Of a stretch of DNA of 30,902 nucleotides, positions 23,450-30,201 are shown in pieces (within the stretch, counting starts at the first letter, position 1; each line of letters starts with the position of its first letter). Source of the stretch: JBBTXM01 sp038062255 (GTDB lineage: Bacteria > Patescibacteriota > Minisyncoccia > UBA11713 > 2-01-FULL-45-33); NCBI GenBank assembly GCA_038062255.1, contig JBBTXM010000024.1, forward strand, positions 1 to 30,902, written 5' to 3'. The position numbers were made by a program, and so were the translations under genes. The notes beneath the pieces were generated by a model. The model was not told the origin of the DNA and searched no databases. It was given only the letters and a program-made list of their open reading frames with translations.

Positions 23450-23863
23450 TTAATCCCTAGAAATAAATCTTGTTTTTATCGGGAGCTTCGCGCCGGCCTT
23501 GCGCAAAGCCTCTTCGGCATCTTTACGGCTTATCCCGTCCATCTCAAAAATTATTCTGCCCGGGCGCACCGGAAAAACGTATCCAACAGGATCCCCCTTT
23601 CCACCGCCCATGGTTACCTCCGGAGGCTTTTTGGTTATCGGTTTGTCGGGAAAAATTCTTATCCAAAATTTTCCGCCCCGCTGGACAAACCGCGACATCG
23701 CTTTTCTCGCCGCTTCAATCTGCCTGGAATTTATCCATTTTGCTTCCTCCGCCTTGAGTCCGAATGCGCCGAAAGCCAAAGACGTTCCCTTGGTTTCCTT
23801 TAGATTTCTTTTAGTGGCCCCTTTTTGCCATTTTCTAAATTTTACTCTTTTTGGAAGCAACAT
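23450..23863 (-). CDS. rplP: 50S ribosomal protein L16
   Basis: The 137-residue protein begins MLLPKRVKFRKWQKG and contains the signature WIRIFPDKPITKKPPEVTMGGGKGDPVGYV. It contacts A-site tRNA. A TAATTT hexamer ends 6 bases before the ATG, but in an AT-rich spacer inside an operon this is weak evidence for a promoter. Confidence 0.97.
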   Translation of the reverse strand: MLLPKRVKFRKWQKGATKRNLKETKGTSLAFGAFGLKAEEAKWINSRQIEAARKAMSRFVQRGGKFWIRIFPDKPITKKPPEVTMGGGKGDPVGYVFPVRPGRIIFEMDGISRKDAEEALRKAGAKLPIKTRFISRD

Positions 23864-23885
23864 AATCTTAAATTAAAAAAATCTG

Positions 23886-24536
23886 TTATTTGCTAAACAC
23901 ATCTCCTTTATATATCCAGACCTTTATTCCAATGTCTCCGTACGGCAAATTAGCCCGGCCCCTGGCAAAATCAATATCCGCCCTCAATGTCTGCAACGGA
24001 ATTCTCCCTGATTTAAGCCACTCTCGACGAGCCATTTCGGAGCCGTCCAATCTTCCAGCCAACGCTATTTTGGCGCCCAAAACTTCTTTTGAAGACGACA
24101 TCTTGCTTAAATTCTGTTTTATTACGCGCCTGAACGGAAGCCTTTTTTCCAGATCCTGGGCGATTTGCTCAACCATAATCTTTGCGTGAGTCTCGGGAGA
24201 TTTTACCTCTTCTACGTTAATTTTCAACAATGTTTTTTGAGCTCCGGTTTTACGCACAAGTTTTTCAATTTCGTTTTTGAGTTTCTCAACGCCTTCCCCG
24301 CCTCGGCCTATCAAAAGCCCCGGACGGCCGGTTTTTATGATTACATTAAGAACGCCTGGAGAACGTGTAATTTCAACAGAGTCCACAAACATTCCCCGCA
24401 GTTTCTTTTCCAAGAAATCCCGTATTTCCACATCTTCCCTCAAGATATCCTTGAACGCGCGCAAGTTAAACCAGCGAGACTTCCAGTTTCTTATTATTCC
24501 CAATCTTATTGAATATGGATGCGATACGTGGGTCAT
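23886..24536 (-). CDS. rpsC: 30S ribosomal protein S3
   Basis: The 216-residue protein begins with THVSHPYSIRLGIIRNWKSRWF, then a KH domain (VIIKTGRPGLLIGRGGEGVEKL), and ends RANLPYGDIGIKVWIYKGDVFSK. The MTHVSHP start is the usual MGQKVNP region with substitutions. It lines the mRNA entry channel. It follows L22 by 4 bases. Confidence 0.96.
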   Translation of the reverse strand: MTHVSHPYSIRLGIIRNWKSRWFNLRAFKDILREDVEIRDFLEKKLRGMFVDSVEITRSPGVLNVIIKTGRPGLLIGRGGEGVEKLKNEIEKLVRKTGAQKTLLKINVEEVKSPETHAKIMVEQIAQDLEKRLPFRRVIKQNLSKMSSSKEVLGAKIALAGRLDGSEMARREWLKSGRIPLQTLRADIDFARGRANLPYGDIGIKVWIYKGDVFSK

Positions 24537-24540
24537 AAAT

Positions 24541-24879
24541 TTAGGGCTTAGAAGTTAGAATAATTGTGATATGGCTTGACCTTTTATTTATTCTCGAAGC
24601 CGAGCCTCTTGAGCGCGGCATAGAACGCTTCAAAATCGGGCCGGAATTCACATAAATAGTTTTTACGAAAAGATTTTCTTTTGAAATTTGAAAATTGTGC
24701 GAAGCGTTCGCTACGGCGGAGCCCAGAAGTTTTTTTATTGGCAAAGAAGCTCTTTTGGTTGCGGATTTTAAAATGTTTTCGGCTTGCTTTATGCTTTTGC
24801 CCTTCACCATATCGGCAACCAGCCTCGCTTTTCGCGGGGATATTCTCAAATATCTAAGATGGGCTTTTATTTCTTTCAC
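24541..24879 (-). CDS. rplV: 50S ribosomal protein L22
   Basis: The 112-residue protein shows AHLRYLRISPRKARLVADMVKGKSIKQA and ends with the RASRINKRSSHITIIL hairpin near the exit tunnel. The start is GTG at 24879, provided by the end of inverted-repeat element C. There is no separate Shine-Dalgarno sequence. Confidence 0.95.
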   Translation of the reverse strand: MKEIKAHLRYLRISPRKARLVADMVKGKSIKQAENILKSATKRASLPIKKLLGSAVANASHNFQISKENLFVKTIYVNSGPILKRSMPRSRGSASRINKRSSHITIILTSKP

Positions 24880-24982
24880 CCCGTTAGAAATTTAACAACA
24901 GCTCCAGCGACCACTGAAACTTTTTAACTAATAAATTGTTTTTTTTGGTTTTCATAATTTTGGTAAATTTCATACGGGGTGA
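24876..24982 (-). other. Inverted-repeat element C upstream of L22, with 29-codon ORF
   Basis: The plus strand opens CACCCCGTTAGAAATTTA, and the minus strand opens CACCCCGTATGAAATTTA, so the ends are near-perfect inverted repeats. An ORF from ATG 24973 to TAA 24884 (minus) gives 29 residues. From its KFT onward it aligns gap-free over 28 codons with copies A and B, with SLELLLNF against SIGLNVNF and SIGPGVNF. Relative to A and B, one base is missing on each side, so this frame stops 4 bases before the L22 GTG instead of overlapping it. Confidence 0.7.
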
Positions 24983-24986
24983 ATAT

Positions 24987-25316
24987 TTATTTTTTAGTTT
25001 CTGTTGCCGGTTCCGACTTCGCTTTCTCAGACTCCTTGGCCTTTAATTCGAGTTCTTTTTGCATTTTTCCTCCGTGCCTTACGAACTTGCGGGTTGGAGA
25101 AAATTCTCCCAGCTTGTGGCCGACCATTTCTTCGGTTACTGAAACCGGAATAAAATCCTTGCCGTTATGCACTCCAAAAGTATACCCAACCATCTCCGGG
25201 CTGATTGTGGATCTCCTGGACCATGTTTTTATAACATTTGGCCCGGCCTTAAACTTGCTCAATTTTTTGAGAAGTTTTGGATCTATGTACGGGCCCTTTT
25301 TTAAGCTTCGCGCCAT
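24987..25316 (-). CDS. rpsS: 30S ribosomal protein S19
   Basis: The 109-residue protein begins MARSLKKGPYIDPKLL and contains the family core VIKTWSRRSTISPEMVGYTFGVHNGKDFIPV and GHKLGEFSPTR. The C-terminal 20 residues are an extra Lys/Glu/Ala-rich tail (E. coli S19 is 92). It binds the 16S head with S13. It follows L2 by 2 bases. Confidence 0.97.
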   Translation of the reverse strand: MARSLKKGPYIDPKLLKKLSKFKAGPNVIKTWSRRSTISPEMVGYTFGVHNGKDFIPVSVTEEMVGHKLGEFSPTRKFVRHGGKMQKELELKAKESEKAKSEPATETKK

Positions 25317-25318
25317 AA

Positions 25319-26149
25319 TTAATTTTTAGTTCTTCGGCTAATAATGAAATTCTTGGAATATTTCTTTTTATTTCTTGTTTTTACTCCCCTGGTTCCTTTG
25401 CCCCACAAGTTTTTTGGCCTTCTGGTTCCGCGCATCGCTCGTCCTTCGCCTCCTCCATATGGGTGGTCCACCGGGTTCATTGCGGAACCTCGAACCGTGG
25501 GCCTTATTCCCATCCAGCGGGATCTCCCGGCTTTTCCTATGGTAACAAGATTGTGTTCATCGTTTGAAACTTGGCCGATGTTCGCCCAGGCTCTGTCGGA
25601 AATTTTTCTAACTTCTCCGGAGGGCATTTTTAAAGTAGCGTACCCCGCATCGTGCGCAAGCACTACCGCAAAAGATCCGGCCGAGCGGACAAACACAGCT
25701 TTCCCCCCCGGATATACCGAAATATTGTAAACAAACATGCCAACTGGAATATTTTTTAAAGGAAGCCTGTTGCCCGGAATTACTGGGGCTTTTTCGGAAG
25801 TTATGATTTCTCTACCAGGCCTTACTTCCTTTGGCAAAACCATGTAGCGTTTTTCGCCATCCCGGTAGAAAACAAGCCCAATAAAAGCGCTTCTGTTGGG
25901 GTCGTACTCAACCGAAACAACTTTCGCCGGAATGTCTTTTTTGTCAAAAACAAAATCCACCATTCTAAAAAGCCTTTTTGCTCCGCCTCCCTTGTGCCGA
26001 ACCGTGATCCTGCCCTGGCTGTTTCTGCCAACGTGTCGCTTCCTCCCAATAGTCAAAGATTTTTCCGGGTCGGATTTAGTCACAAAATCGCGGTATTTTA
26101 TGCCGGTTAAACTTCTTCGCGATGGGCTTGTGGGATTATATATTTTCAT
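25319..26149 (-). CDS. rplB: 50S ribosomal protein L2
   Basis: The 276-residue protein shows GRNSQGRITVRHKGGGAKRLFRMVDF, the OB and SH3-like domains and the C-terminal MNPVDHPYGGGEGR with the conserved histidine near the peptidyl transferase centre. Full family length. It overlaps L23 by 4 bases. Confidence 0.97.
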   Translation of the reverse strand: MKIYNPTSPSRRSLTGIKYRDFVTKSDPEKSLTIGRKRHVGRNSQGRITVRHKGGGAKRLFRMVDFVFDKKDIPAKVVSVEYDPNRSAFIGLVFYRDGEKRYMVLPKEVRPGREIITSEKAPVIPGNRLPLKNIPVGMFVYNISVYPGGKAVFVRSAGSFAVVLAHDAGYATLKMPSGEVRKISDRAWANIGQVSNDEHNLVTIGKAGRSRWMGIRPTVRGSAMNPVDHPYGGGEGRAMRGTRRPKNLWGKGTRGVKTRNKKKYSKNFIISRRTKN

Positions 26150-26418
26150 AATTCTTTTATTTCGCTGCCGCTCTTTAAAGTCACAATCGCTTTTTTAAAA
26201 CCTTGTTTTTGGCCGACTATATTTCCCCTTCTTCTTGCCTTGGGCTTGGTATTTAAAATCCGAACAGATTCCACGGAAACCTTGTATTTGTTTTCAACCG
26301 CTTTTTTTATCGAAATTTTGTTAGAGCTTTTTTCAGCTTTGAAAACATATGTAAAATTTCCCCGCGAGTTAGAGGCTTTTTCGGATATATGCGGTTTTAT
26401 AATTTCGTTATTTTGCAT
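26146..26418 (-). CDS. rplW: 50S ribosomal protein L23
   Basis: The 90-residue protein matches L23 (IIKPHISEKASNS, YVFKAEKSSNKISIKKAVENKYKVSVESVRILNTKPK). It forms the docking site at the exit tunnel for trigger factor and SRP. It overlaps L4 by 11 bases. Confidence 0.95.
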   Translation of the reverse strand: MQNNEIIKPHISEKASNSRGNFTYVFKAEKSSNKISIKKAVENKYKVSVESVRILNTKPKARRRGNIVGQKQGFKKAIVTLKSGSEIKEL

Positions 26419-27061
26419 ACGTTTTGTTTAATTCTTCTATGCTAGATTTATCTAAAACAACATATTTGTTTTTCAAAAGCGCGCTTGTGTTCAGGTTTCT
26501 TGGCTCAATATATTCCACAAACGGCAAATTTCGCAAAGACCTGCTGGAAACATCATTTTTGGGAAAAGCAACAACAGCTCTCCCGCCTTTTTGGGCAAGC
26601 CTGTAAATGCTAGCTTTATCTCTCAAATTCTTAAAAACAGACAAAGCTTCTTTTGTTTTTGGCGCCGCCAAACTGAATTGGTCCAAAAATACCACTTCTT
26701 TTTCCTTCAATTTTTTTGAAAGAACCGAAAAGAAAGCCAGCCTCTTCATCTTTTTGTTTATTTTAACCTCAAAGCTCCTTTCAGTTATAGGACCGTGCGA
26801 CACCCCTCCGTGCCTCCAAATCGGAGAACGGGTGGAACCATGCCTGGCTCTTCCGGTGCCTTTTTGCCTCCACGGCTTAATGCCTCCTCCACTTACCTCG
26901 CCTCTGCCTTTTGTGTGCGCCCAAGGATGGCGTTTGTTTGCCTGCTCGCCGTCGAAAACCTGCTTTACCAAAACCGGCTTCCATGGAGCATGAAAAATCC
27001 GCTCCGGAAGCTCGGCTTCCCCGGATTTTTCGCCTTTTATGTTGTAAGTTTCGACCGTCAT
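26408..27061 (-). CDS. rplD: 50S ribosomal protein L4
   Basis: The 217-residue protein shows the tunnel-loop signature KGRGEVSGGGIKPWRQKGTGRARHGSTRSPIWRHGGVSHGP. Its extended loop lines the exit tunnel. Upstream on the minus strand lies the plus-strand lipoprotein cassette, so L4 and the genes after it probably need a promoter in 27062-27226. A TATTAT box occurs there about 20 bases before the ATG, without a clear -35. Confidence 0.97.
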   Translation of the reverse strand: MTVETYNIKGEKSGEAELPERIFHAPWKPVLVKQVFDGEQANKRHPWAHTKGRGEVSGGGIKPWRQKGTGRARHGSTRSPIWRHGGVSHGPITERSFEVKINKKMKRLAFFSVLSKKLKEKEVVFLDQFSLAAPKTKEALSVFKNLRDKASIYRLAQKGGRAVVAFPKNDVSSRSLRNLPFVEYIEPRNLNTSALLKNKYVVLDKSSIEELNKTYAK

Positions 27062-27178
27062 AATAGTTCGACTGGCTCGCTATAATAAAAAACCTGCGAG
27101 ATTAGGCCTTTCTCAAAAAAGACCGCGTTCTCACAAGTATTTACGATGTTAGCATACCGCAAAATAATATGCAAGCAT

Positions 27179-27220
27179 TTGACAAAATCCGCACCAAAAT
27201 GCTATGCATTAGACTGGAGG
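27179..27220 (+). promoter_or_regulatory. Promoter and ribosome binding site of the lipoprotein gene
   Basis: TTGACA (27179-27184) and TATGCA (27203-27208) are 18 bases apart. GGAGG (27216-27220) lies 6 bases before the ATG at 27227. The TTGACA -35 is perfect; the -10 is weak. The GGAGG decides the start over an upstream in-frame ATG at 27146. Confidence 0.6.
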
Positions 27221-27226
27221 TGTACG

Positions 27227-27682
27227 ATGAAAATAAAGCTAGTTTTTTGCCTGCTGGTAATTTGTCTTTCAGCCTACGGGTGTGAAAATCAAGAGCAGGA
27301 GCAAGAGCAAGAACATCAACGACGAACTACCGAGGAAGTAGAAAACACAGAAATCAACGTGGGAGACGTTATACCAACCACAAACAATTTCAAAAAAACT
27401 ATTCGAATCCGCAATTTAGAACAGGGATTCGAATATGACAGTAAGTGTATTGTATTTGGGGGCACAGAGACAGTTTTGGGTAAGGCCGGAGAGAAGGTGT
27501 TAGTTCGCTTTAACAGAACAGATGTTAACAACAACGCCTTGTGTAAAGACAATTCGATTTCTTTTGAAACATTAAGAAACCTTAAAAAAAGAAAAAGGGA
27601 TCACTTAATTAAAACCGTGCCGAGACAACAGCTCGCCGAAGACGAACGAAAACTTGTGGAACAAATTTTAGGAAAAAAGTGA
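27227..27682 (+). CDS. Predicted lipoprotein of unknown function inside the ribosomal operon
   Basis: The 151-residue product starts MKIKLVFCLLVICLSAYGC, a signal peptide ending in a lipobox (LSAYGC); lipid would be attached to the cysteine. A charged, low-complexity linker follows (NQEQEQEQEHQRR). The remaining 110 residues, including GFEYDSKCIVFGGTETVLGKAGEKVLVRF, may form a small beta-rich domain; I do not recognise the family. Two further cysteines in that domain could form a disulfide. The gene runs opposite to the ribosomal operon and splits L3 from L4. Its strong Shine-Dalgarno sequence is unlike the neighbours. This suggests insertion of a foreign gene. Confidence 0.75.
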   Translation: MKIKLVFCLLVICLSAYGCENQEQEQEQEHQRRTTEEVENTEINVGDVIPTTNNFKKTIRIRNLEQGFEYDSKCIVFGGTETVLGKAGEKVLVRFNRTDVNNNALCKDNSISFETLRNLKKRKRDHLIKTVPRQQLAEDERKLVEQILGKK

Positions 27683-27772
27683 ATGGATTTATATGGAATA
27701 CGTCTTGTGGAGATGGAATTGTAAATACCGCAAGAAAAATTTCCATTAACCTCGAGACTGCTTAAATTATAT

Positions 27773-27970
27773 TTGCCGCTTATCACCATTTGGATTCTTG
27801 TTTTGATAATCGAAAATTTTAAGTTTCAAGAAGTAACACTTTTTATCAGAATCGCACTTATTATAATCGCACTTCTACTTTTGGTTTCCATGTTTTTTTT
27901 AATAAAAAGGGGGTTGTTAATAGCTAATGAAATTAGAGAACTGTTTAAACAAAGAAATGACCACAAATAA
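27773..27970 (+). CDS. Small two-helix membrane protein, start uncertain
   Basis: From TTG at 27773 the product has 65 residues: a first hydrophobic segment (LITIWILVLII), a short loop and a long helix (FIRIALIIIALLLLVSMFFLI), then a charged tail (RELFKQRNDHK). The frame stays open back to 27725, where ATA would give an N-terminus beginning PQEKFPLTSR; codons CTG (27758) and TTG (27773) are the other options. It lies 90 bases after the lipoprotein and before a shared terminator, so both may be one unit. No function can be assigned. Confidence 0.5.
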   Translation: MPLITIWILVLIIENFKFQEVTLFIRIALIIIALLLLVSMFFLIKRGLLIANEIRELFKQRNDHK

Positions 27971-27998
27971 ACACTCTCCGAAACCGGAGAGTGTTTTT
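27969..27998. terminator. Intrinsic terminator ending the lipoprotein cassette
   Basis: The stem ACACTCTCCG pairs with CGGAGAGTGT around AAAC and is followed by TTTTT on the plus strand. It immediately follows the membrane protein stop. On the minus strand it lies just after the L3 stop codon, so it may also stop transcription from the S10 end of the ribosomal operon, though its T-run there is weaker. Confidence 0.85.
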
Positions 27999-28428
27999 AC
28001 ATGAGGGGTTGAATTTCTACTTTACTCCCGCGATGGCCTGGGATAGCGCCGAGAATTGCGATAAGGTTTTGTTCCTGGAGGATTTTTACTATTTTAAGAT
28101 TCCTTACCGAAACCCTTGTTCCGCCCATTCTGCCCGCCATGCGGATGCCCTTTGCCACTCTGCCTCCGGCTCTGCCTCCGCCTCCGCCGATCGCTCCCGG
28201 CTCTCTTTCGGAATGCTTCTGCCCGTGGGTTCTAGGACCCCCGGAAAATCCGTGCCTTTTTACCACTCCCTGGAATCCCTTTCCCTTTGAAGTACCGCTA
28301 ACCTTGATTGGATCGCCCTCTTTGATTGATGAAATCTCATCTGGAGTTTTTGCTGAAACCCAAGTTACCGGAATCACTTTTCCGGCATCATCAAAAATCT
28401 GGGACATTTCTATTTTTGTGGCAATCAT
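27997..28428 (-). CDS. rplC: 50S ribosomal protein L3, short form
   Basis: The 143-residue product carries the L3 core: GDPIKVSGTSKGKGFQGVVKRHGFSGGPRTHGQKHSEREPGAIG and GRVAKGIRMAGRMGGTRVSVRNLKIV. It is much shorter than E. coli L3 (209), lacking mainly the first 50 or so residues and some surface loops. The reduction appears internal to a complete start and stop, so it is not a truncation by the neighbouring insertion. It lies 21 bases after S10. Confidence 0.95.
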   Translation of the reverse strand: MIATKIEMSQIFDDAGKVIPVTWVSAKTPDEISSIKEGDPIKVSGTSKGKGFQGVVKRHGFSGGPRTHGQKHSEREPGAIGGGGGRAGGRVAKGIRMAGRMGGTRVSVRNLKIVKILQEQNLIAILGAIPGHRGSKVEIQPLM

Positions 28429-28449
28429 ATTTTTATAGCAAGGCTGCGA

Positions 28450-28818
28450 TTATATTTTTACCTCAATATCCACTCCCGCGGGAAGATTCAAGTTTGTCAG
28501 AGCATCTATTATTTTGGGAGTTGGGTTCAATATATCAATCAGTCTTTTGTGGACTCTCATTTCAAACTGCTCCCGCGCGTTTTTGTATATAAACGAAGAG
28601 CGGTTCACGGTATATTTTTTTATTTCCGTAGGCAACGGCACCGGCCCCGCGATTTCGGCTCCATACCTTAAAGCCGTATCAACTATCTGTTTTACAGAGA
28701 CATCCAAAATTTTGTGGTCGTAAGCTCGCACTCTAATGCGAAGCTTGGGAATCTCTTCCACTGCTTCTTTTTTTGAAACAGAAACTTTGGCAACTTTTTT
28801 TGCTGCTACGGCGGGCAT
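28450..28818 (-). CDS. rpsJ: 30S ribosomal protein S10
   Basis: The 122-residue protein has the S10 core from LRIRVRAYDHKILD to NLPAGVDIEVKI, with VPLPTEIKKYTVNRSSFIYKNAREQFEMRVHKRLIDI. About 24 N-terminal residues (AVAAKKVAKVSVSKKEAVEE) form an extra basic tail not found in E. coli S10 (103). It starts 5 bases after the tuf stop. In E. coli S10 also acts in antitermination with NusB. Confidence 0.96.
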   Translation of the reverse strand: MPAVAAKKVAKVSVSKKEAVEEIPKLRIRVRAYDHKILDVSVKQIVDTALRYGAEIAGPVPLPTEIKKYTVNRSSFIYKNAREQFEMRVHKRLIDILNPTPKIIDALTNLNLPAGVDIEVKI

Positions 28819-28823
28819 TTAGT

Positions 28824-30017
28824 TTATTTGATTATCTTGGTGACAACTCCGGCTCCAACTGTTTTGCCTCCTTCGCGAATGGCAAACCTCTGTTTTTCTT
28901 CAAGCGCGACTGGAGCTATAAGCTTTACGGTAAATTTAATCGTATCTCCAGGCATTACCATTTCAGTTCCCGATGGAAGCATAACTTCTCCGGTAACGTC
29001 GGTTGTTCGAATGTAAAATTGCGGTTTGTAGCCTGCAAAAAACGGGGTGTGCCTTCCTCCTTCTTCTTTTGTCAAAACATAAACTTCGGACTCAAATTCC
29101 GTGTGCGGAGTTATTGAACCAGGCTTAGCCAAAACTTGGCCTCTTTCAACATCTTCCTTTTTGGTTCCTCGAAGCAAAATTCCCGCGTTATCGCCAGCCA
29201 TACCTTCATCAAGCTGTTTGTTGAACATTTCGATTCCGGTGACAGTTGTCTTTTGGGTTTCTTTTAGACCAACTATTTCAATATCTTCGTTCAATTTTAC
29301 CTTTCCTCGCTCTATTCTTCCGGTAACAACGGTTCCTCGGCCTTCAATTGAGAAAATGTCCTCAACTGGCATCAAAAACGGCTTTTCGATATCTCGAACT
29401 GGTTCTGGAACATATTCATCCAAAGCTTTTGCCAATTCAATTATGGGTTTTGCCCATTCGTCGTCAGCGGACTTTGCTTCCAACGCTTTTACGGCCGAGC
29501 CTCTTATGATTGGGGTTTTTTTTCCATCGTATTCGTATTTAGTCAAAAGTTCCCGAATTTCTGTTTCCACCAAGTCGATAAGTTCTTTGTCGTCCACCAT
29601 ATCTACCTTGTTTATAAATACTACAATCGCAGGCACGCCTACCTGGCGAGCCAAAAGAATGTGCTCTCTGGTTTGAGGCATTGGTCCATCGGTAGCCGCA
29701 ACAACCAACACTGCGCCGTCCATTTGAGCCGCACCGGTAATCATGTTTTTTATATAGTCAGCGTGTCCAGGAGCATCGATGTGCGCGTAGTGCCGTTTTG
29801 CCGTCTCGTATTCGGAGTGGTGCAAGGCAATCGTAATGCCTCGCTGCCTTTCTTCGGGAGCGTTGTCGATTTCATCGATTTTTTCCAATCGGACCTTGTT
29901 GCCAGCCAAGTTAAGGACATGCAAAATAGCAGCCGTTAAGCTGGTTTTCCCATGGTCAACGTGTCCGATAGTTCCGACGTTGACGTGGGGTTTTGTGCGT
30001 TCAAATTTTTCCGCCAT
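28824..30017 (-). CDS. tuf: Elongation factor Tu
   Basis: The 397-residue GTPase delivers aminoacyl-tRNA to the ribosome. G1 GHVDHGKT, G2 RGITI, G3 DAPGHADY (usual bacterial form DCPGH) and G4 NKVDMVDD are all present, followed by domains 2 and 3 ending GGKTVGAGVVTKIIK. The start is ATG 30017 (MAEKFERTKPHVNVGTIGH); the frame runs open to 30125 but that stretch covers the promoter and hairpin. Downstream it leads into S10 and L3. Confidence 0.98.
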   Translation of the reverse strand: MAEKFERTKPHVNVGTIGHVDHGKTSLTAAILHVLNLAGNKVRLEKIDEIDNAPEERQRGITIALHHSEYETAKRHYAHIDAPGHADYIKNMITGAAQMDGAVLVVAATDGPMPQTREHILLARQVGVPAIVVFINKVDMVDDKELIDLVETEIRELLTKYEYDGKKTPIIRGSAVKALEAKSADDEWAKPIIELAKALDEYVPEPVRDIEKPFLMPVEDIFSIEGRGTVVTGRIERGKVKLNEDIEIVGLKETQKTTVTGIEMFNKQLDEGMAGDNAGILLRGTKKEDVERGQVLAKPGSITPHTEFESEVYVLTKEEGGRHTPFFAGYKPQFYIRTTDVTGEVMLPSGTEMVMPGDTIKFTVKLIAPVALEEKQRFAIREGGKTVGAGVVTKIIK

Positions 30018-30062
30018 ATTTTTGTTATTTTTATTAAAAATTAATAAAGACCTATTAAGAGT

Positions 30063-30086
30063 GCCTATCCGCCAGCCGGCGGAGGC
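30063..30086. repeat. Hairpin repeat in the tuf leader
   Basis: GCCT-AT-CCGCC pairs with GGCGG-AGGC around AGCC. It stands in an otherwise AT-rich leader of about 70 bases between the tuf promoter and the ATG. It resembles dispersed palindromes of REP type; a role in mRNA stability is possible. Confidence 0.6.
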
Positions 30087-30096
30087 AATATAAACA

Positions 30097-30125
30097 AGTA
30101 TATATCTACACCGGTAAATCGTCAA
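30097..30125 (-). promoter_or_regulatory. Promoter of tuf
   Basis: On the minus strand TTGACG (30125-30120) and TATACT (30102-30097) are exactly 17 bases apart, close to consensus at both sites. The start would lie near 30090, giving a leader of about 73 bases to the tuf ATG. The promoter overlaps the end of the small acidic ORF. Confidence 0.75.
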
Positions 30126-30201
30126 GTTCTACCTGTTCGTCCGAATCCAGGTCTTTGTTTACTAATTCTTCGGAAATCGTTTTTTCTTTTTCTTCGTTCA
30201 T
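30106..30201 (-). CDS. Tiny acidic ORF after fusA
   Basis: The frame gives 31 residues, MNEEKEKTISEELVNKDLDS followed by a similar acidic end. The ATG shares its A with the fusA stop (TAATG), an arrangement that allows termination-reinitiation. About 40% of residues are Asp or Glu. It resembles no protein I know. It may be a real microprotein or an accidental frame; the tuf promoter lies across its 3' end. Confidence 0.45.
   Translation of the reverse strand: MNEEKEKTISEELVNKDLDSDEQVELDDLPV

Noticed and set aside
27146..27226. Upstream start for the lipoprotein
   Set aside because: It would bury the signal peptide behind 27 residues; GGAGG lies 6 bases before ATG 27227.
30018..30125. Upstream start for EF-Tu
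   Set aside because: The added 36 residues come from the promoter and hairpin; the family start MAEKFERTKPHVNVGT is at 30017.
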